From Methylobacterium bullatum (GTDB taxonomy: Bacteria > Pseudomonadota > Alphaproteobacteria > Rhizobiales > Beijerinckiaceae), in the NCBI GenBank assembly GCA_902712845.1, contig LR743504.1:4624001-4688000 (forward strand): a stretch of 64,000 bases of DNA, given 5' to 3'. The translations under genes were made by a program, and so were the position numbers. Every line of letters begins with the position of its first letter. Positions within the stretch are counted from its first letter, which is position 1. Positions 36,936 to 46,479 of this stretch are shown here, piece by piece. The notes below the pieces were generated by a model, which did not search any database, had not been told where the DNA came from, and saw only the letters and a program-made list of their open reading frames with translations.

Positions 36936-37739
36936 ATGAAACCAGCCCGCCTTGCCGTCATCGCCATCGCGCTCGCCGCCGGTTCGGGCGCCGCCTTTCT
37001 GATGAGCGGCAGCGATGCGCCGCCTCCGGTCCAGGCCGTGGTCGAGGCGCCCCCTCCCCCGCTACCCGTCACGGATGTCCTGGTGGCCGCCGCCGACATG
37101 CCGATGGGGCAGAACATCCAGGCCGCCGACCTTCGCTGGCAGCCCTGGCCCGACCAGGCCATCACCGTCGGCTACATGACGCGCACGGCTTCGCCGAACG
37201 CCATGGACACCATCATCGGCTCCATCGTCCGCACCGCTTTCCTCGCGGGTGAGCCGATCCGCCCGCAGAAGCTCGCGCGGTCCGACGGCGGCTTCATGGC
37301 CGCGATCCTGCCCTCCGGCATGCGTGCCGTCGCCATCGTCACCGATACGCGCGGCACGAGTTCGGCCGGCGGCTTCATCCTCCCCAACGACCATGTGGAC
37401 GTCATCCGTACCTATCGCGATGAGGATGCTTCGCGCTCCGGGGGCGGCGAGGTCCAGATTTCGGAGACCCTGCTCACCGACATCCGCGTGCTCGCCGTCG
37501 GCCAGATCGTTCAGGAGCGGAACGGGACCAACGTCGTCACCGGCGAGACCGCCACCCTCGCTCTGACACCCGCCCAAGCCGAGTCCGTCACCCTGGCCCA
37601 GAAGGTGGGACAACTCTCCCTCTCCCTTCGCAGCCTCATGGATGCCGGCCGGACCGTGGATGCCCCGCCGGAGACTCAGCAGGACACGGCCCTGACGGTC
37701 GTCCGCTTCGGCGTCGCCAAACAACAACCGCGTCGCTGA
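36936..37739 (+). CDS. cpaB: Flp pilus assembly protein CpaB
   Basis: A 267-residue exported or anchored periplasmic protein. The N-terminal hydrophobic segment is RLAVIAIALAAGSGAAFLM, followed by a Pro-rich linker. A SAF domain (VTDVLVAAADMPMGQNIQAA then DLRWQPWP) and the RcpC/CpaB domain (GMRAVAIVTDTRGTSSAGGF, then ILPNDHVDVIRTYR) follow. CpaB works with the CpaC secretin at the outer membrane. It ends just before the cpaC start region. Confidence 0.93.
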   Translation: MKPARLAVIAIALAAGSGAAFLMSGSDAPPPVQAVVEAPPPPLPVTDVLVAAADMPMGQNIQAADLRWQPWPDQAITVGYMTRTASPNAMDTIIGSIVRTAFLAGEPIRPQKLARSDGGFMAAILPSGMRAVAIVTDTRGTSSAGGFILPNDHVDVIRTYRDEDASRSGGGEVQISETLLTDIRVLAVGQIVQERNGTNVVTGETATLALTPAQAESVTLAQKVGQLSLSLRSLMDAGRTVDAPPETQQDTALTVVRFGVAKQQPRR

Positions 37740-37773
37740 GATGACGAACCGCGCGATGATGAAGGATTCTCCG

Positions 37774-39240
37774 ATGACCACGAGACACCGGGTCCGCGTA
37801 GGCGGCCTGTCCGTTCTCGCGACCCTCGCCGGTCTGGTCGTCGCCGCTGCCACCGCCGTGGCGGCCCCGAGGGACGGTTTCACCGCCGCGCCGATCGTCG
37901 ATGTCGGCGGCAACGAATCCGGCACCTCGCGGCGCGTCGAGCTGACGACCGGGCGCTCCCTGGTGATCGACCTGCCGCGCGACGCCAAAGAGGTGTTCGT
38001 CGCCAATCCGAAGGTGGCCAACGCCGTCGTGCGCTCGACCCGCAAGGTCTTCGTCATCGGCATGGAGGACGGTGCGACGTCGATCTTCATCATGGACGCC
38101 GAAGGCCGCCAGATCACCGCCCTCGACGTCACCGTGGCGCGGGACCTCAAGCTCGGAACCCTGCGGCAGATCCTGCTCCAGAGCATCGCGGGCGGGCGGT
38201 TCGACATCCGAACCGCCGGCGACTCGCTGATCCTGTCGGGCTTTGTCGGCTCCGCGGCCGAGTCGGCCCAGGCCATGGACATCGCGACCGCCTTCGTCGG
38301 CCAGGCCGGCGGAGCGGCGGCCCGGGGCGCCGTCATCAACAACCTCACCATCCGGGGCAAGGATCAGGTGATGCTCCGCGTCACCGTCGTCGAGGTGGCC
38401 CGGACCGTGCTGAAACAGTTCGGCGTCAATCTCAGCGGCAACTGGTCGGGCCTCAACCTCGCGAACGTCGCGCCCTTCGGCCTCAATGGCGGCCAATTCC
38501 CGAACGGGAACGAGATTAAGGCGACGATCAATGGCGGCGGCGGGGCGAGTGTCTCGGCCACCCTGCGGGCCTTCGAACAGGCCGGCGTCTCACGCATTCT
38601 CGCCGAGCCGACGCTCACCGCGATCTCGGGGGAATCCGCGAAATTCACTGCCGGCGGGGAGATACCCGTTCCCGCCTCGCAGAACTGCACGGGGGGCGTC
38701 TGCTCCATCGGCATCGCGTTCAAGACCTATGGCGTGACCCTGAACTTCACCCCCGTGGTGATGGCGGAGAACCGCATCTCCGTGCGCGTCGCCACGGAGG
38801 TCTCCGAGATCGACCAGACCAACTCCTTCACCTTCACCCAGGGCGATTCCGCCGTTTCCGTGCCCGCCTTCACCTTGCGGAAGACCGAGACCACCGTCGA
38901 ACTCGCCTCCGGCGGGACCATGATGACCGCCGGCCTGATCCAGCAGCGCAACAAGGCCGCCGTCAGCGGTCTGCCCGGCCTCGTGAACCTGCCCATCCTC
39001 GGTGCCCTGTTCCGCTCGCGCGACTACCAGCGGCAGGAGACCGAACTCATGATCATGGTCACGCCCTACATCGCCAAGGCGATGGAAGCGAAGCAGATCG
39101 TGCGGCCGGATGACGGCTTCATCGATGCCCAGGACGGTCAGGGCATCCTGCTCGGCCGCCTGAACCGGGTCTACGGCTCGGGCGGCGCCACGCCGCTGGG
39201 CGCGAATTACCGTGGCCGCGTCGGCTTTATCACGGACTGA
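37774..39240 (+). CDS. cpaC: Tad pilus outer-membrane secretin CpaC
   Basis: A 488-residue secretin forming the outer-membrane channel for the pilus. It has a signal segment (SVLATLAGLVVAAATAVAAP), a pilus-assembly N-terminal domain (SLVIDLPRDAKEVFVANPKV), a BON-like part (SLILSGFVGSAAESAQAMDI) and a secretin core with VSRILAEPTLTAISGESAKF, GGEIPVP, TYGVTLNFTPVVMAENRISV and LPILGALFRSRDYQRQETEL. AAGGA lies 8 nt before the ATG at 37774; upstream in-frame ATGs (37741, 37756, 37759) are possible. Confidence 0.95.
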   Translation: MTTRHRVRVGGLSVLATLAGLVVAAATAVAAPRDGFTAAPIVDVGGNESGTSRRVELTTGRSLVIDLPRDAKEVFVANPKVANAVVRSTRKVFVIGMEDGATSIFIMDAEGRQITALDVTVARDLKLGTLRQILLQSIAGGRFDIRTAGDSLILSGFVGSAAESAQAMDIATAFVGQAGGAAARGAVINNLTIRGKDQVMLRVTVVEVARTVLKQFGVNLSGNWSGLNLANVAPFGLNGGQFPNGNEIKATINGGGGASVSATLRAFEQAGVSRILAEPTLTAISGESAKFTAGGEIPVPASQNCTGGVCSIGIAFKTYGVTLNFTPVVMAENRISVRVATEVSEIDQTNSFTFTQGDSAVSVPAFTLRKTETTVELASGGTMMTAGLIQQRNKAAVSGLPGLVNLPILGALFRSRDYQRQETELMIMVTPYIAKAMEAKQIVRPDDGFIDAQDGQGILLGRLNRVYGSGGATPLGANYRGRVGFITD

Positions 39241-39301
39241 CGCGACGCCGGAACCACCCAGGACGAAGCGGCCCAGGCACCATCAGGACCCGACCCCCAA
39301 A

Positions 39302-40036
39302 ATGTCACTCCTCCCCTTCCGCTTCCCCGTCGCCGTCGTCGCGTCGATCGCCCTGGCCACCGCCCTCGGTGCGTGCCGTGCCGACCGCGCCGAGACCACC
39401 GGCTCGCTCTATCCGGCCGATTACCGGGTCCGGCATCCCCTCGTGCTGGCCGATGCCACGCGCTCGCTGGACGTCTTCGTGACGGGCACCGGCCATATCG
39501 ATCCGCGACAGCGCGCCGACATCGAAGCCTTCCTGGTGGAGTTCCGCCGCTACGGGCGCGGCACCGTCATCCTCGACATGCCGCGCGGGGTCTCGCCGTC
39601 GCAGGGCGCCGCCGTGGAGCGGACCGGGGCGGCGATCCGCAGGCTCGGCGCCGACAACGGCATCGGCGGACGGCAGATGATCGTCACCGGCTACGCGGTG
39701 GCGGACCCGTTCCTCGCCGCTCCGCTCCGCCTCAGCTTCCAGCGCATGGAGGCGAGGGTCGCCAGCCAATGCGGAATCTGGCCCCAGGATCTCGGCGTGG
39801 GAAGCCCGGCCTTCGCCTCGCGCAACGAGACCCATTGGAACCTTGGCTGCGCCATGCAGGCCAATGTGGCGAGCCAGGTGGCCGATCCGGTCGATCTCGT
39901 TCGCGGCCGGCCCGAAGGGCGCATCGACTCGATCCGGCGCACCGTCGACATCAATAAGCTGCGCGAGGGCAAGGATCCATCAACCATATGGCGGCAGGAT
40001 GGGAAGACGTCGGTGAAGGCAGCCATCGATAACTGA
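39302..40036 (+). CDS. cpaD: Pilus assembly lipoprotein CpaD
   Basis: A 244-residue outer-membrane lipoprotein: the N-terminus ends in the lipobox LATALGAC at about residue 18. Downstream it has GTGHIDPRQRADIEAFLVEF, GARNDPF-type turns and NWNLGCAMQANVASQVADPVDL, with the HWNLGCA...NLAAMVADP pattern characteristic of CpaD. It helps localise the CpaC secretin. Same operon as cpaC, 61 bp apart. Confidence 0.92.
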   Translation: MSLLPFRFPVAVVASIALATALGACRADRAETTGSLYPADYRVRHPLVLADATRSLDVFVTGTGHIDPRQRADIEAFLVEFRRYGRGTVILDMPRGVSPSQGAAVERTGAAIRRLGADNGIGGRQMIVTGYAVADPFLAAPLRLSFQRMEARVASQCGIWPQDLGVGSPAFASRNETHWNLGCAMQANVASQVADPVDLVRGRPEGRIDSIRRTVDINKLREGKDPSTIWRQDGKTSVKAAIDN

Positions 40037-40107
40037 TCGGCGCGTCCCCTCCCGTCGTTCGACAGAGCTTCGGCCATCGTTGTCACCCAAAGACCGGACC
40101 CCGCCCC

Positions 40108-41352
40108 ATGCCTGATTTCAACGAGTCACCCGAGCGCGTCATCGCTCCGGTGCCGCGGATCACGATCCAGGCATTCTGCGAGACGGGCGAGACCGCCGCG
40201 TCGATCGAGGCGGCGGGGAGCGACAGGCGGCTGCAGAAGGCCCAGATCAAGATCCAGATGGGCGGCGGCCCCGCCGCCGTCGAGGCGTTCCGCCACGCGC
40301 CCACGCCCAACGTGGTCGTCATCGAGACGCAGGGAACGAAGTCGCGTCCCCTGGAGATCCTCGATTCCCTGGCGGAGGTCTGTGACGAAGGGACGAAGGT
40401 CGTCGTCATCGGCCACGTCAACGACGTGCAGCTCTACCGCCAGTTCATCCAGCGCGGCGTGAGCGAGTATCTCATGGCGCCGGTGGAGCCGATCGTCCTG
40501 ATCCAGGCCCTGTCCGACCTGTTCACGGCGCCCGGTGCCAAGCCGGTCGGCCGCACCATCGCGGTCGTCGGCGCCAAGGGAGGCGTCGGCTCCTCCACCA
40601 TCGCCCATAACCTGGCATGGACCGTGGCGCGCGAGCACGGAATGGCGACGGTCATCGCCGATCTCGACATCGCCTTCGGTACGGCGAGCCTCAACTTCAA
40701 CCAGGACCCGCCGCAGGGGATCGCGGAGGCGGTCTTCGCGCCCGAGCGCCTCGATTCCAACCTCCTCGAACGCCTGCTCTCGAAATGCAGCGACAACCTC
40801 TCGCTGCTCTCCGCGCCGGCCACCCTCGAACGGACCACGGACCTCACCGAGCCGTCCTTCGACAACCTGATCGACCTCCTGCGCGCGGCCGTGCCCTGCG
40901 TGGTCCTCGACGTGCCCCATACCTGGTCGGCCTGGACCCGGCGCCTGCTGATCTCGTCCGACGAGATCATCGTCGTCGCCCAGCCGGAACTCGCCTCCCT
41001 GCGCAACCTCAAGAACCTTTTGACCCTGATGCAGCAGAACCGGCCCAACGATGCCCGGCCGCGCATCGTCCTCAACAGCGTCGGCGTGCCGAAGCGCCCC
41101 GAGATCTCGGCCGGTGAGTTCGCCAAGGCCCTGGACGCCACGCTGACGGCGACGATCCCCTACGATCCGGCTCTGTTCGGCACGGCTGCCAACAACGGCC
41201 AGATGATCGCCGAGGTCCAGGCGGGCGCCAAGGCCTCGGACGTGTTCTCCGAGCTCGCAGCACGCATGATCGGGCGTTCCGAGACGCGTCGCGTCCGCGG
41301 GAACCTGTTCGAGCCTCTCCTGTCGCGGCTGTCCCGACGCAAGGCGTCCTGA
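40108..41352 (+). CDS. cpaE: Pilus assembly ATPase CpaE/TadZ
   Basis: A 414-residue MinD/ParA-like protein that positions the Tad machinery at the pole. An atypical receiver-like domain (about 20-140) precedes the ATPase with deviant Walker A VVGAKGGVGSSTIAHNLAW, Walker B-type VIADLDIAFGTASLNFN and VLDVPHTWSAWTRRLLISSD. The order cpaD-cpaE-cpaF is standard. Localisation is cytosolic or membrane-associated. Confidence 0.94.
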   Translation: MPDFNESPERVIAPVPRITIQAFCETGETAASIEAAGSDRRLQKAQIKIQMGGGPAAVEAFRHAPTPNVVVIETQGTKSRPLEILDSLAEVCDEGTKVVVIGHVNDVQLYRQFIQRGVSEYLMAPVEPIVLIQALSDLFTAPGAKPVGRTIAVVGAKGGVGSSTIAHNLAWTVAREHGMATVIADLDIAFGTASLNFNQDPPQGIAEAVFAPERLDSNLLERLLSKCSDNLSLLSAPATLERTTDLTEPSFDNLIDLLRAAVPCVVLDVPHTWSAWTRRLLISSDEIIVVAQPELASLRNLKNLLTLMQQNRPNDARPRIVLNSVGVPKRPEISAGEFAKALDATLTATIPYDPALFGTAANNGQMIAEVQAGAKASDVFSELAARMIGRSETRRVRGNLFEPLLSRLSRRKAS

Positions 41353-41379
41353 TGGCGGCGCGCGGCGTGGAGGCCCGTC

Positions 41380-42828
41380 ATGTTCGGTAGGAGGAGCCCG
41401 GCCTCGGAGATCCCGAAGGCGGTCGCGGTTCCGTCCGCGCCAAAGCCGCAGGTTCCGCTTCCCGTCCTCGACGACCAGCCGGGCGTGGCGAAGACCCAGC
41501 GGGCGGAACGGCTCGTCCCCGTCCGCGAGACGGTGAAGTCGGAGGATTACTTCCGCACCAAGAGCATGATCTTCGGTGCGCTGATCGAGGCCATCGATCT
41601 GGCGCAGCTCTCGCGCCTCGACGTCGAATCGGCGCGCGAGGAGATCCGCGACATCGTCTCGGAGATCATCGGCCTCAAGAACATCGTCCTGTCCATCGCC
41701 GAGCAGGAGGAACTCCTCGACGACATCTGCAACGACGTCCTCGGCTACGGGCCTCTGGAGCCGCTGTTGGCCCGCGACGACATCGCAGACATCATGGTCA
41801 ACGGCGCCAACCGGGCCTTCATCGAGGTCGGGGGCAAGATCCAGCTGACCAACGTGCGCTTCCGCGACAACCAGCAGCTGATGAACATCTGCCAGCGCAT
41901 CGTCAGCCAGGTCGGCCGGCGCGTCGACGAATCCTCGCCGATCTGCGACGCCCGCCTGCCCGACGGGTCCCGCGTCAACATCATCGCGCCGCCGCTCGCC
42001 ATCGACGGCCCGGTCCTCACCATCCGCAAGTTCAAGAAGGACAAGCTCACCCTCGACCAGCTCGTGACCTTCGGGGCGATCTCGCCCGAGGGGGCCCGCA
42101 TCCTGCAGATCATCGGCCGCGTCCGCTGCAACGTGGTGATTTCGGGAGGTACGGGGTCCGGCAAGACCACCCTGCTGAACTGCCTGACGCGCTACATCGA
42201 CGAGGACGAGCGGATCATCACCTGCGAGGACGCGGCCGAGCTGCAGCTGCAGCAGGCCCACGTGGTCCGCCTCGAGACCCGGCCCGCGAACATGGAAGGG
42301 TCGGGCCAGGTCACCATGCGCGACCTCGTGAGAAACTGCCTGCGCATGCGGCCGGAGCGGATCATCGTCGGCGAGGTTCGCGGCCCGGAGGCGTTCGACC
42401 TGCTCCAGGCCATGAATACCGGCCATGACGGCTCCATGGGCACCCTCCACGCCAACTCGCCGCGCGAGGCGCTGGCCCGTATCGAATCGATGATCACCAT
42501 GGGCGGGTTCAGCCTGCCCTCACGGACCTTGCGGGAGATGATCGTCGGGTCGATCGACATCATCGTCCAGGCGACGCGCCTGCGCGACGGTTCGCGCCGC
42601 ATCACCCACATCACCGAGGTGATGGGGCTCGAGGGCGACGTCATCATCACCCAGGACCTCTTCGTCTACGATGTGCTCGGCGAGGACGCGAACGGCAGGC
42701 TCGTCGGGCGCCATCGCTCCACCGGCATCGGCCGTCCGCGCTTCTGGGAGCGCGCACGCTATTACGGTGAGGAGAAGGCCCTGGCAGCCGCGCTCGATGC
42801 GGCGGCCGACGGCGCCGGCCACCCATGA
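41380..42828 (+). CDS. cpaF: Pilus assembly ATPase CpaF/TadA
   Basis: A 482-residue secretion ATPase powering pilus extension and possibly retraction. It contains an N-terminal helical domain, Walker A VVISGGTGSGKTTLLNCL, the Asp box EDERIITCEDAAELQLQQAH, Walker B-type LRMRPERIIVGEVRGPEAFD and the His box MNTGHDGSMGTLHANSPREA. The first 60 residues form a proline-rich lead. The stop overlaps the tadB start (ATGA). Confidence 0.96.
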   Translation: MFGRRSPASEIPKAVAVPSAPKPQVPLPVLDDQPGVAKTQRAERLVPVRETVKSEDYFRTKSMIFGALIEAIDLAQLSRLDVESAREEIRDIVSEIIGLKNIVLSIAEQEELLDDICNDVLGYGPLEPLLARDDIADIMVNGANRAFIEVGGKIQLTNVRFRDNQQLMNICQRIVSQVGRRVDESSPICDARLPDGSRVNIIAPPLAIDGPVLTIRKFKKDKLTLDQLVTFGAISPEGARILQIIGRVRCNVVISGGTGSGKTTLLNCLTRYIDEDERIITCEDAAELQLQQAHVVRLETRPANMEGSGQVTMRDLVRNCLRMRPERIIVGEVRGPEAFDLLQAMNTGHDGSMGTLHANSPREALARIESMITMGGFSLPSRTLREMIVGSIDIIVQATRLRDGSRRITHITEVMGLEGDVIITQDLFVYDVLGEDANGRLVGRHRSTGIGRPRFWERARYYGEEKALAAALDAAADGAGHP

Positions 42829-43793
42829 GCGCGCTGCAGATGCCTCTCGCCGTCGGGCTCGCGGCGGTGGCGGCCGGGGCCATCGCCTATGTGGTGCTGA
42901 CCCCCCTCCTGTCGGGGGAGAACCGCGCGGCCAAGCGCATGCGAGCGGTGAGCGTGGTGACGTCCCCCGGCAGTCGCGCGGTCACGGCCAGCCGGCGCGA
43001 GCAGGTGGCCAGGAGCCTGAAGGAAGTCGAAGCCAAGCGCGGCGGGACGAAGGTCACGCTCGAACTCAGGATCGCCCGGGCCGGCCTGGATTGGACGAAG
43101 CAGAAGTTCCACCTCGTCTCCGTGCTCATGGCCGTCGTCACCGGCCTCTTCGTCTTCGTCCTGACCTCGCACAAGCTCGCGACGCTGGCGGCCCTGTTCG
43201 CCGGCGGGTTCGGCCTGCCCCTGTGGATGTTGAGCGTGCTGCGCAAGCGGCGCATCGCCGCCTTCATCGCCGAATTGCCCACTGCCATCGACATCATCAC
43301 CCGCGGCGTGCGCGCCGGCATCCCGGTGGGCGACTGTTTCCGTATCATCGCGCGGGAAGCCGAGGAGCCGATCCGCGGTGAGTTCCGCCAGGTGGTGGAA
43401 TCTCAGACCCTCGGTCTCAGCCTCGGCGACGCCATGGTGCGGATGTACGAGCGGGTGCCCGTCTCCGACGTCAACTTCTTCGCCATCGTCATCGGCATCC
43501 AGGGCCGGTCCGGCGGCAATCTCTCGGAAGCCCTGAGCAACCTCTCCAAGGTCCTACGCGAGCGCAAGAAGATGGCCGGGAAGATCCAGGCCATGAGCAT
43601 GGAGGCCAAGGCCTCGGGCGGCATCATCGCGGCCCTGCCCTTCATCGTGGCGGTGCTGACCTACCTGTCGAGCCCGGCTTACGTCTCGCTGCTCTGGACG
43701 ACGGATACCGGCAAGATGGCCCTCGTCGCCTCCGCGATCTGGATGTCGATCGGGATCTTCGTGATGAAGAAGATGATCAGCTTCGAGGTCTGA
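42825..43793 (+). CDS. tadB: Tad inner-membrane protein TadB
   Basis: A 322-residue inner-membrane platform protein with a T2SSF (GspF-type) domain. Hydrophobic segments are at about 5-25, 95-135 (VLMAVVTGLFVFVLTS and neighbours) and 265-315. The conserved T2SSF core includes ELPTAIDIITRGVRAGIPVG, GEFRQVVESQTLGLSLGDAM and FFAIVIGIQGRSGGNLSEAL. Start overlaps cpaF; tadC follows after 6 bp. Confidence 0.94.
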   Translation: MSALQMPLAVGLAAVAAGAIAYVVLTPLLSGENRAAKRMRAVSVVTSPGSRAVTASRREQVARSLKEVEAKRGGTKVTLELRIARAGLDWTKQKFHLVSVLMAVVTGLFVFVLTSHKLATLAALFAGGFGLPLWMLSVLRKRRIAAFIAELPTAIDIITRGVRAGIPVGDCFRIIAREAEEPIRGEFRQVVESQTLGLSLGDAMVRMYERVPVSDVNFFAIVIGIQGRSGGNLSEALSNLSKVLRERKKMAGKIQAMSMEAKASGGIIAALPFIVAVLTYLSSPAYVSLLWTTDTGKMALVASAIWMSIGIFVMKKMISFEV

Positions 43794-43799
43794 CCGCCC

Positions 43800-44762
43800 A
43801 TGTTGTCCGTCATCGGCGAAAAGCTCATCGACCCGCGTTTCATCGGCATGGTTCTGGCCGGTGTGGCGGCCGCGGCGACGGCCTTCGCCCTGCTGCAGCC
43901 GCTTCTTGAGCCCGACAAGCTCAACAAGCGCATGAAGCTCATCGGTGACGAGCGCGAGGAGTTGCGCCGGCGCGAGCGTGACCGGCTCAACAATCGATCT
44001 ACCCTGCGCGTGGCGCCGAAGGCGTACATGAAGCGGGTCGTGGACCAGTTCAACCTGAGCCGCTGGCTCGGCACCGAGACCGCCCGGCAACAATTGGTCA
44101 TGGCGGGATACCGCTCGCCGGGCGCGGAGACCGGGTTCCTGTTCTTTCGCATGGTCACCCCGATCGCGGTGGGGCTCGCGGCGATCTTCTATCTCTTCGT
44201 CCTGAAGGTGCTGGACTACTCGGTCACCGTGCGCCTCATGATGGTCATCGCGGCCCTGCTGCTCGGCATCAAGGCGCCCGAACTCTACCTGCTCAATGCC
44301 ACGAAGAAGCGTCAGTCCGAGATCCAGACGGCCTGGCCCGATGCCCTCGACCTCGCCCTGATCTGCGTCGAATCCGGGATGTCGGTGGAGCACGCCATCC
44401 GCCGGGTCAGCATCGAGACCGTGACCCAGTCGGTCGCGCTGGCGGAGGAACTCGCCGTCACGGCGGCGGAACTGTCCTACCTGCCCGATCGCCGCATGGC
44501 GTTCGAGAACCTCGGCAACCGCGTGGGCCTCGATGCCGTCAAGGCGGTCACCACGGCCCTGATCCAGGCGGAGCGCTACGGCACGCCCGTGGGCCAGGCC
44601 CTTCGCGTGCTATCGCAGGAGAGCCGCGACCAACGCATGAACGCCGCCGAGAAGAAGGCCGCCGCCCTGCCGCCGAAACTGACCGTGCCGATGATCCTGT
44701 TCTTCCTGCCGGTGCTGTTCGTCGTGATCCTGACCCCGGCGATCATCCAGATCTACCGCTGA
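43800..44762 (+). CDS. tadC: Tad inner-membrane protein TadC
   Basis: A 320-residue T2SSF-domain partner of TadB. The core is WPDALDLALICVESGMSVEH then AIRRVSIE, with YLPDRRMAFENLGNRVGLDA and ALIQAERYGTPVGQALRVLS. Membrane segments are near the N-terminus, at about 118-160 and at the C-terminus (VPMILFFLPVLFVVILTPAI). It is the last gene of the rightward Tad run. No tadE, tadF or tadG is present in the window. Confidence 0.94.
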   Translation: MLSVIGEKLIDPRFIGMVLAGVAAAATAFALLQPLLEPDKLNKRMKLIGDEREELRRRERDRLNNRSTLRVAPKAYMKRVVDQFNLSRWLGTETARQQLVMAGYRSPGAETGFLFFRMVTPIAVGLAAIFYLFVLKVLDYSVTVRLMMVIAALLLGIKAPELYLLNATKKRQSEIQTAWPDALDLALICVESGMSVEHAIRRVSIETVTQSVALAEELAVTAAELSYLPDRRMAFENLGNRVGLDAVKAVTTALIQAERYGTPVGQALRVLSQESRDQRMNAAEKKAAALPPKLTVPMILFFLPVLFVVILTPAIIQIYR

Positions 44763-45288
44763 GGCGGCGCTGCGTTCTCACGATCTTCGGTAGTCGCCAA
44801 GCTCGAGAGAGTGGACGAGGAAACCCGGTCTCGGAGACGGACTGCCGGGCGATCTCATTCCAAAGATCCTCGTGGCGAAGGGGATGGACCACGGCATGTC
44901 CGTCGTGAACCCGCCGGCTTCCGTCATGTCCTGCACCCGCGACACCCGCATGCCTGGATCGGAACCTCCCGTCCGGCGGGATGACGGGACGGCACCAATT
45001 CGTGCGGCTCTCATCCCTCGATCCGAAGTATGACCCGACTATACCCCCTCTGAGCTTCGATCGGATGGGACTATTTTTGCTTTCTAATCGATGCTGGGTG
45101 CGTCCGATAGCCTGAGATGTTGCGATGTAAATCGGATCGATTGTTTGCGCTCATCGAGAGGATAGTACTTTATTTGCAATTGCCGCATTGATTTAATTCT
45201 GGTTTCTCGCTGCAGCAAGTCGCCGCAAAAACTAATCGTGCTTTTGTAGCGCAAGCTTCATTTGAGTTGATATGGCAGGGAGAAGGTC
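44763..45288. other. Intergenic region between tadC and an RTX gene
   Basis: A 526-bp gap. The left half is GC-rich without a convincing gene; a 78-codon minus-strand frame (44778-45014) has no recognisable motif. The right half (about 45040-45280) is AT-rich and should carry the RTX promoter. GGAGAAGG lies just before the RTX start. Confidence 0.5.
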
Positions 45289-46455
45289 ATGCCTTCGGTC
45301 AGATATACTTATGGCTCCTCATTCGACATAAACTTCAACTCCGCCATAGCGATCTCGGGCGAAATTTATGACTCGGACGAGGCGAAATATAAGTTTCGCG
45401 CTCAGATCGACCCCGATGAGGGCGGGAGCGTCGTTTCGCAATTATACAACGGCACCAGCAATCTGTCAGAGGATTATATACTTTCCAGTCATGTCGTGAG
45501 CTTCAAGATGGACTTCTCTTCCAACACCGAAGGGGTGTCCTTATATGGCTATGACTACGATGACATCATGAATGGAGGGCGCGGGAACGACGCCTTTTCC
45601 GGTGGCGCGGGCAATGACACGCTGCGTGGCATGGGCGGAATCGACCAGTTCTGGGCAGACGACGGCAACGACCGCATCGTGGTGAGGGAAGCCGGCGCGA
45701 GTGTCAGTGGCGGCGAAGGCCATGACAGGCTGTTCCTGCAGGGCGCAGATTCCTACAGTTTCAGCGACGATACGCTGTCGGGCATCGAGGCGATCCATGT
45801 GGGTGCGGGCGCGAACCTGGATCTGTCCGCTGTCTCGGCGGGCGTGGCGATCGTCATGGCAAGCAAGATCGGCAGTCCCAGCAACATCGTAGGTACCCAG
45901 GGCGACGATGTCATCACCGCCGGTGGGGGATTCGTGTCGATCAAGGCCGGCGACGGCGACGACGTGATTAAGGGCGGCAGCGGAACGGCCAACCTCCTCG
46001 GAGAAGACGGCGACGATGTCATCGCCCTGGGAAAGGGGGGCAAATACGCCTCTGGCGGAGACGGCGACGACGTCATCGTCGGAAGCGACCACGTGCCCAG
46101 CGTTCTCAACGGCGATGCGGGCAATGACCGCATCAAGGCTGGCGATGCCGGAGCGACGATCGCAGGCGGCACGGGCGCCGACAAACTGTTCGCCGGTTCA
46201 GGAGACGACACCTTCATCTTCCAGGCCGGGTTCGGTCGCGACGGCGTCTATGGCTTCGACGTCGATGCCGACCGGATTTTCGTCAGCATCGCCGGTGTCG
46301 AGGAAGGCGATCTCGTCTTCCGGCCCTTGAATGGCGGGCAGAACACATTGGTGACGTTCGAGGGCCTCGGCGGCGGCAACAAGATCATCCTGCACGACGT
46401 GACGGTGGCCGAGCTTGAACACGGTCCGAGCGACCTGTTCCTGTTCGGTGCCTGA
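45289..46455 (+). CDS. RTX (hemolysin-type calcium-binding repeat) protein
   Basis: A 388-residue acidic, glycine/aspartate-rich protein. From about residue 90 it has repeated GGxGxDxhx nonapeptides (MNGGRGNDAFSGGAGNDTLR; later GDDVITAGGG, GDGDDVIKGGSG, GDDVIALGKG, GDGDDVIVGS, GNDRIKAGDAG and GADKLFAGSGDDTFIF), which form a calcium-binding parallel beta-roll. There is no Sec signal; the C-terminal hydrophobic/Asp-rich region (FEGLGGGNKIILHDVTVAEL) fits type I secretion. No hlyB/hlyD/tolC is nearby. Base composition is more AT-rich at the N-terminus than in the neighbours. It interrupts tadC and tadD. Confidence 0.88.
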   Translation: MPSVRYTYGSSFDINFNSAIAISGEIYDSDEAKYKFRAQIDPDEGGSVVSQLYNGTSNLSEDYILSSHVVSFKMDFSSNTEGVSLYGYDYDDIMNGGRGNDAFSGGAGNDTLRGMGGIDQFWADDGNDRIVVREAGASVSGGEGHDRLFLQGADSYSFSDDTLSGIEAIHVGAGANLDLSAVSAGVAIVMASKIGSPSNIVGTQGDDVITAGGGFVSIKAGDGDDVIKGGSGTANLLGEDGDDVIALGKGGKYASGGDGDDVIVGSDHVPSVLNGDAGNDRIKAGDAGATIAGGTGADKLFAGSGDDTFIFQAGFGRDGVYGFDVDADRIFVSIAGVEEGDLVFRPLNGGQNTLVTFEGLGGGNKIILHDVTVAELEHGPSDLFLFGA

Positions 46456-46479
46456 CCCTCGGCCCGTTCCATCAGTCGC

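Noticed and set aside
40126..42450. Long minus-strand open frame (774 codons) opposite cpaE/cpaF
   Set aside because: It is the antisense shadow of two clear ATPase genes; its product is Arg/Asp/Gly-rich with no motifs, as expected from GC-rich third-position bias.
44778..45014. 78-codon minus-strand frame after tadC
   Set aside because: No motif, no convincing ribosome site, and mixed hydrophilic low-complexity composition; treated as intergenic.
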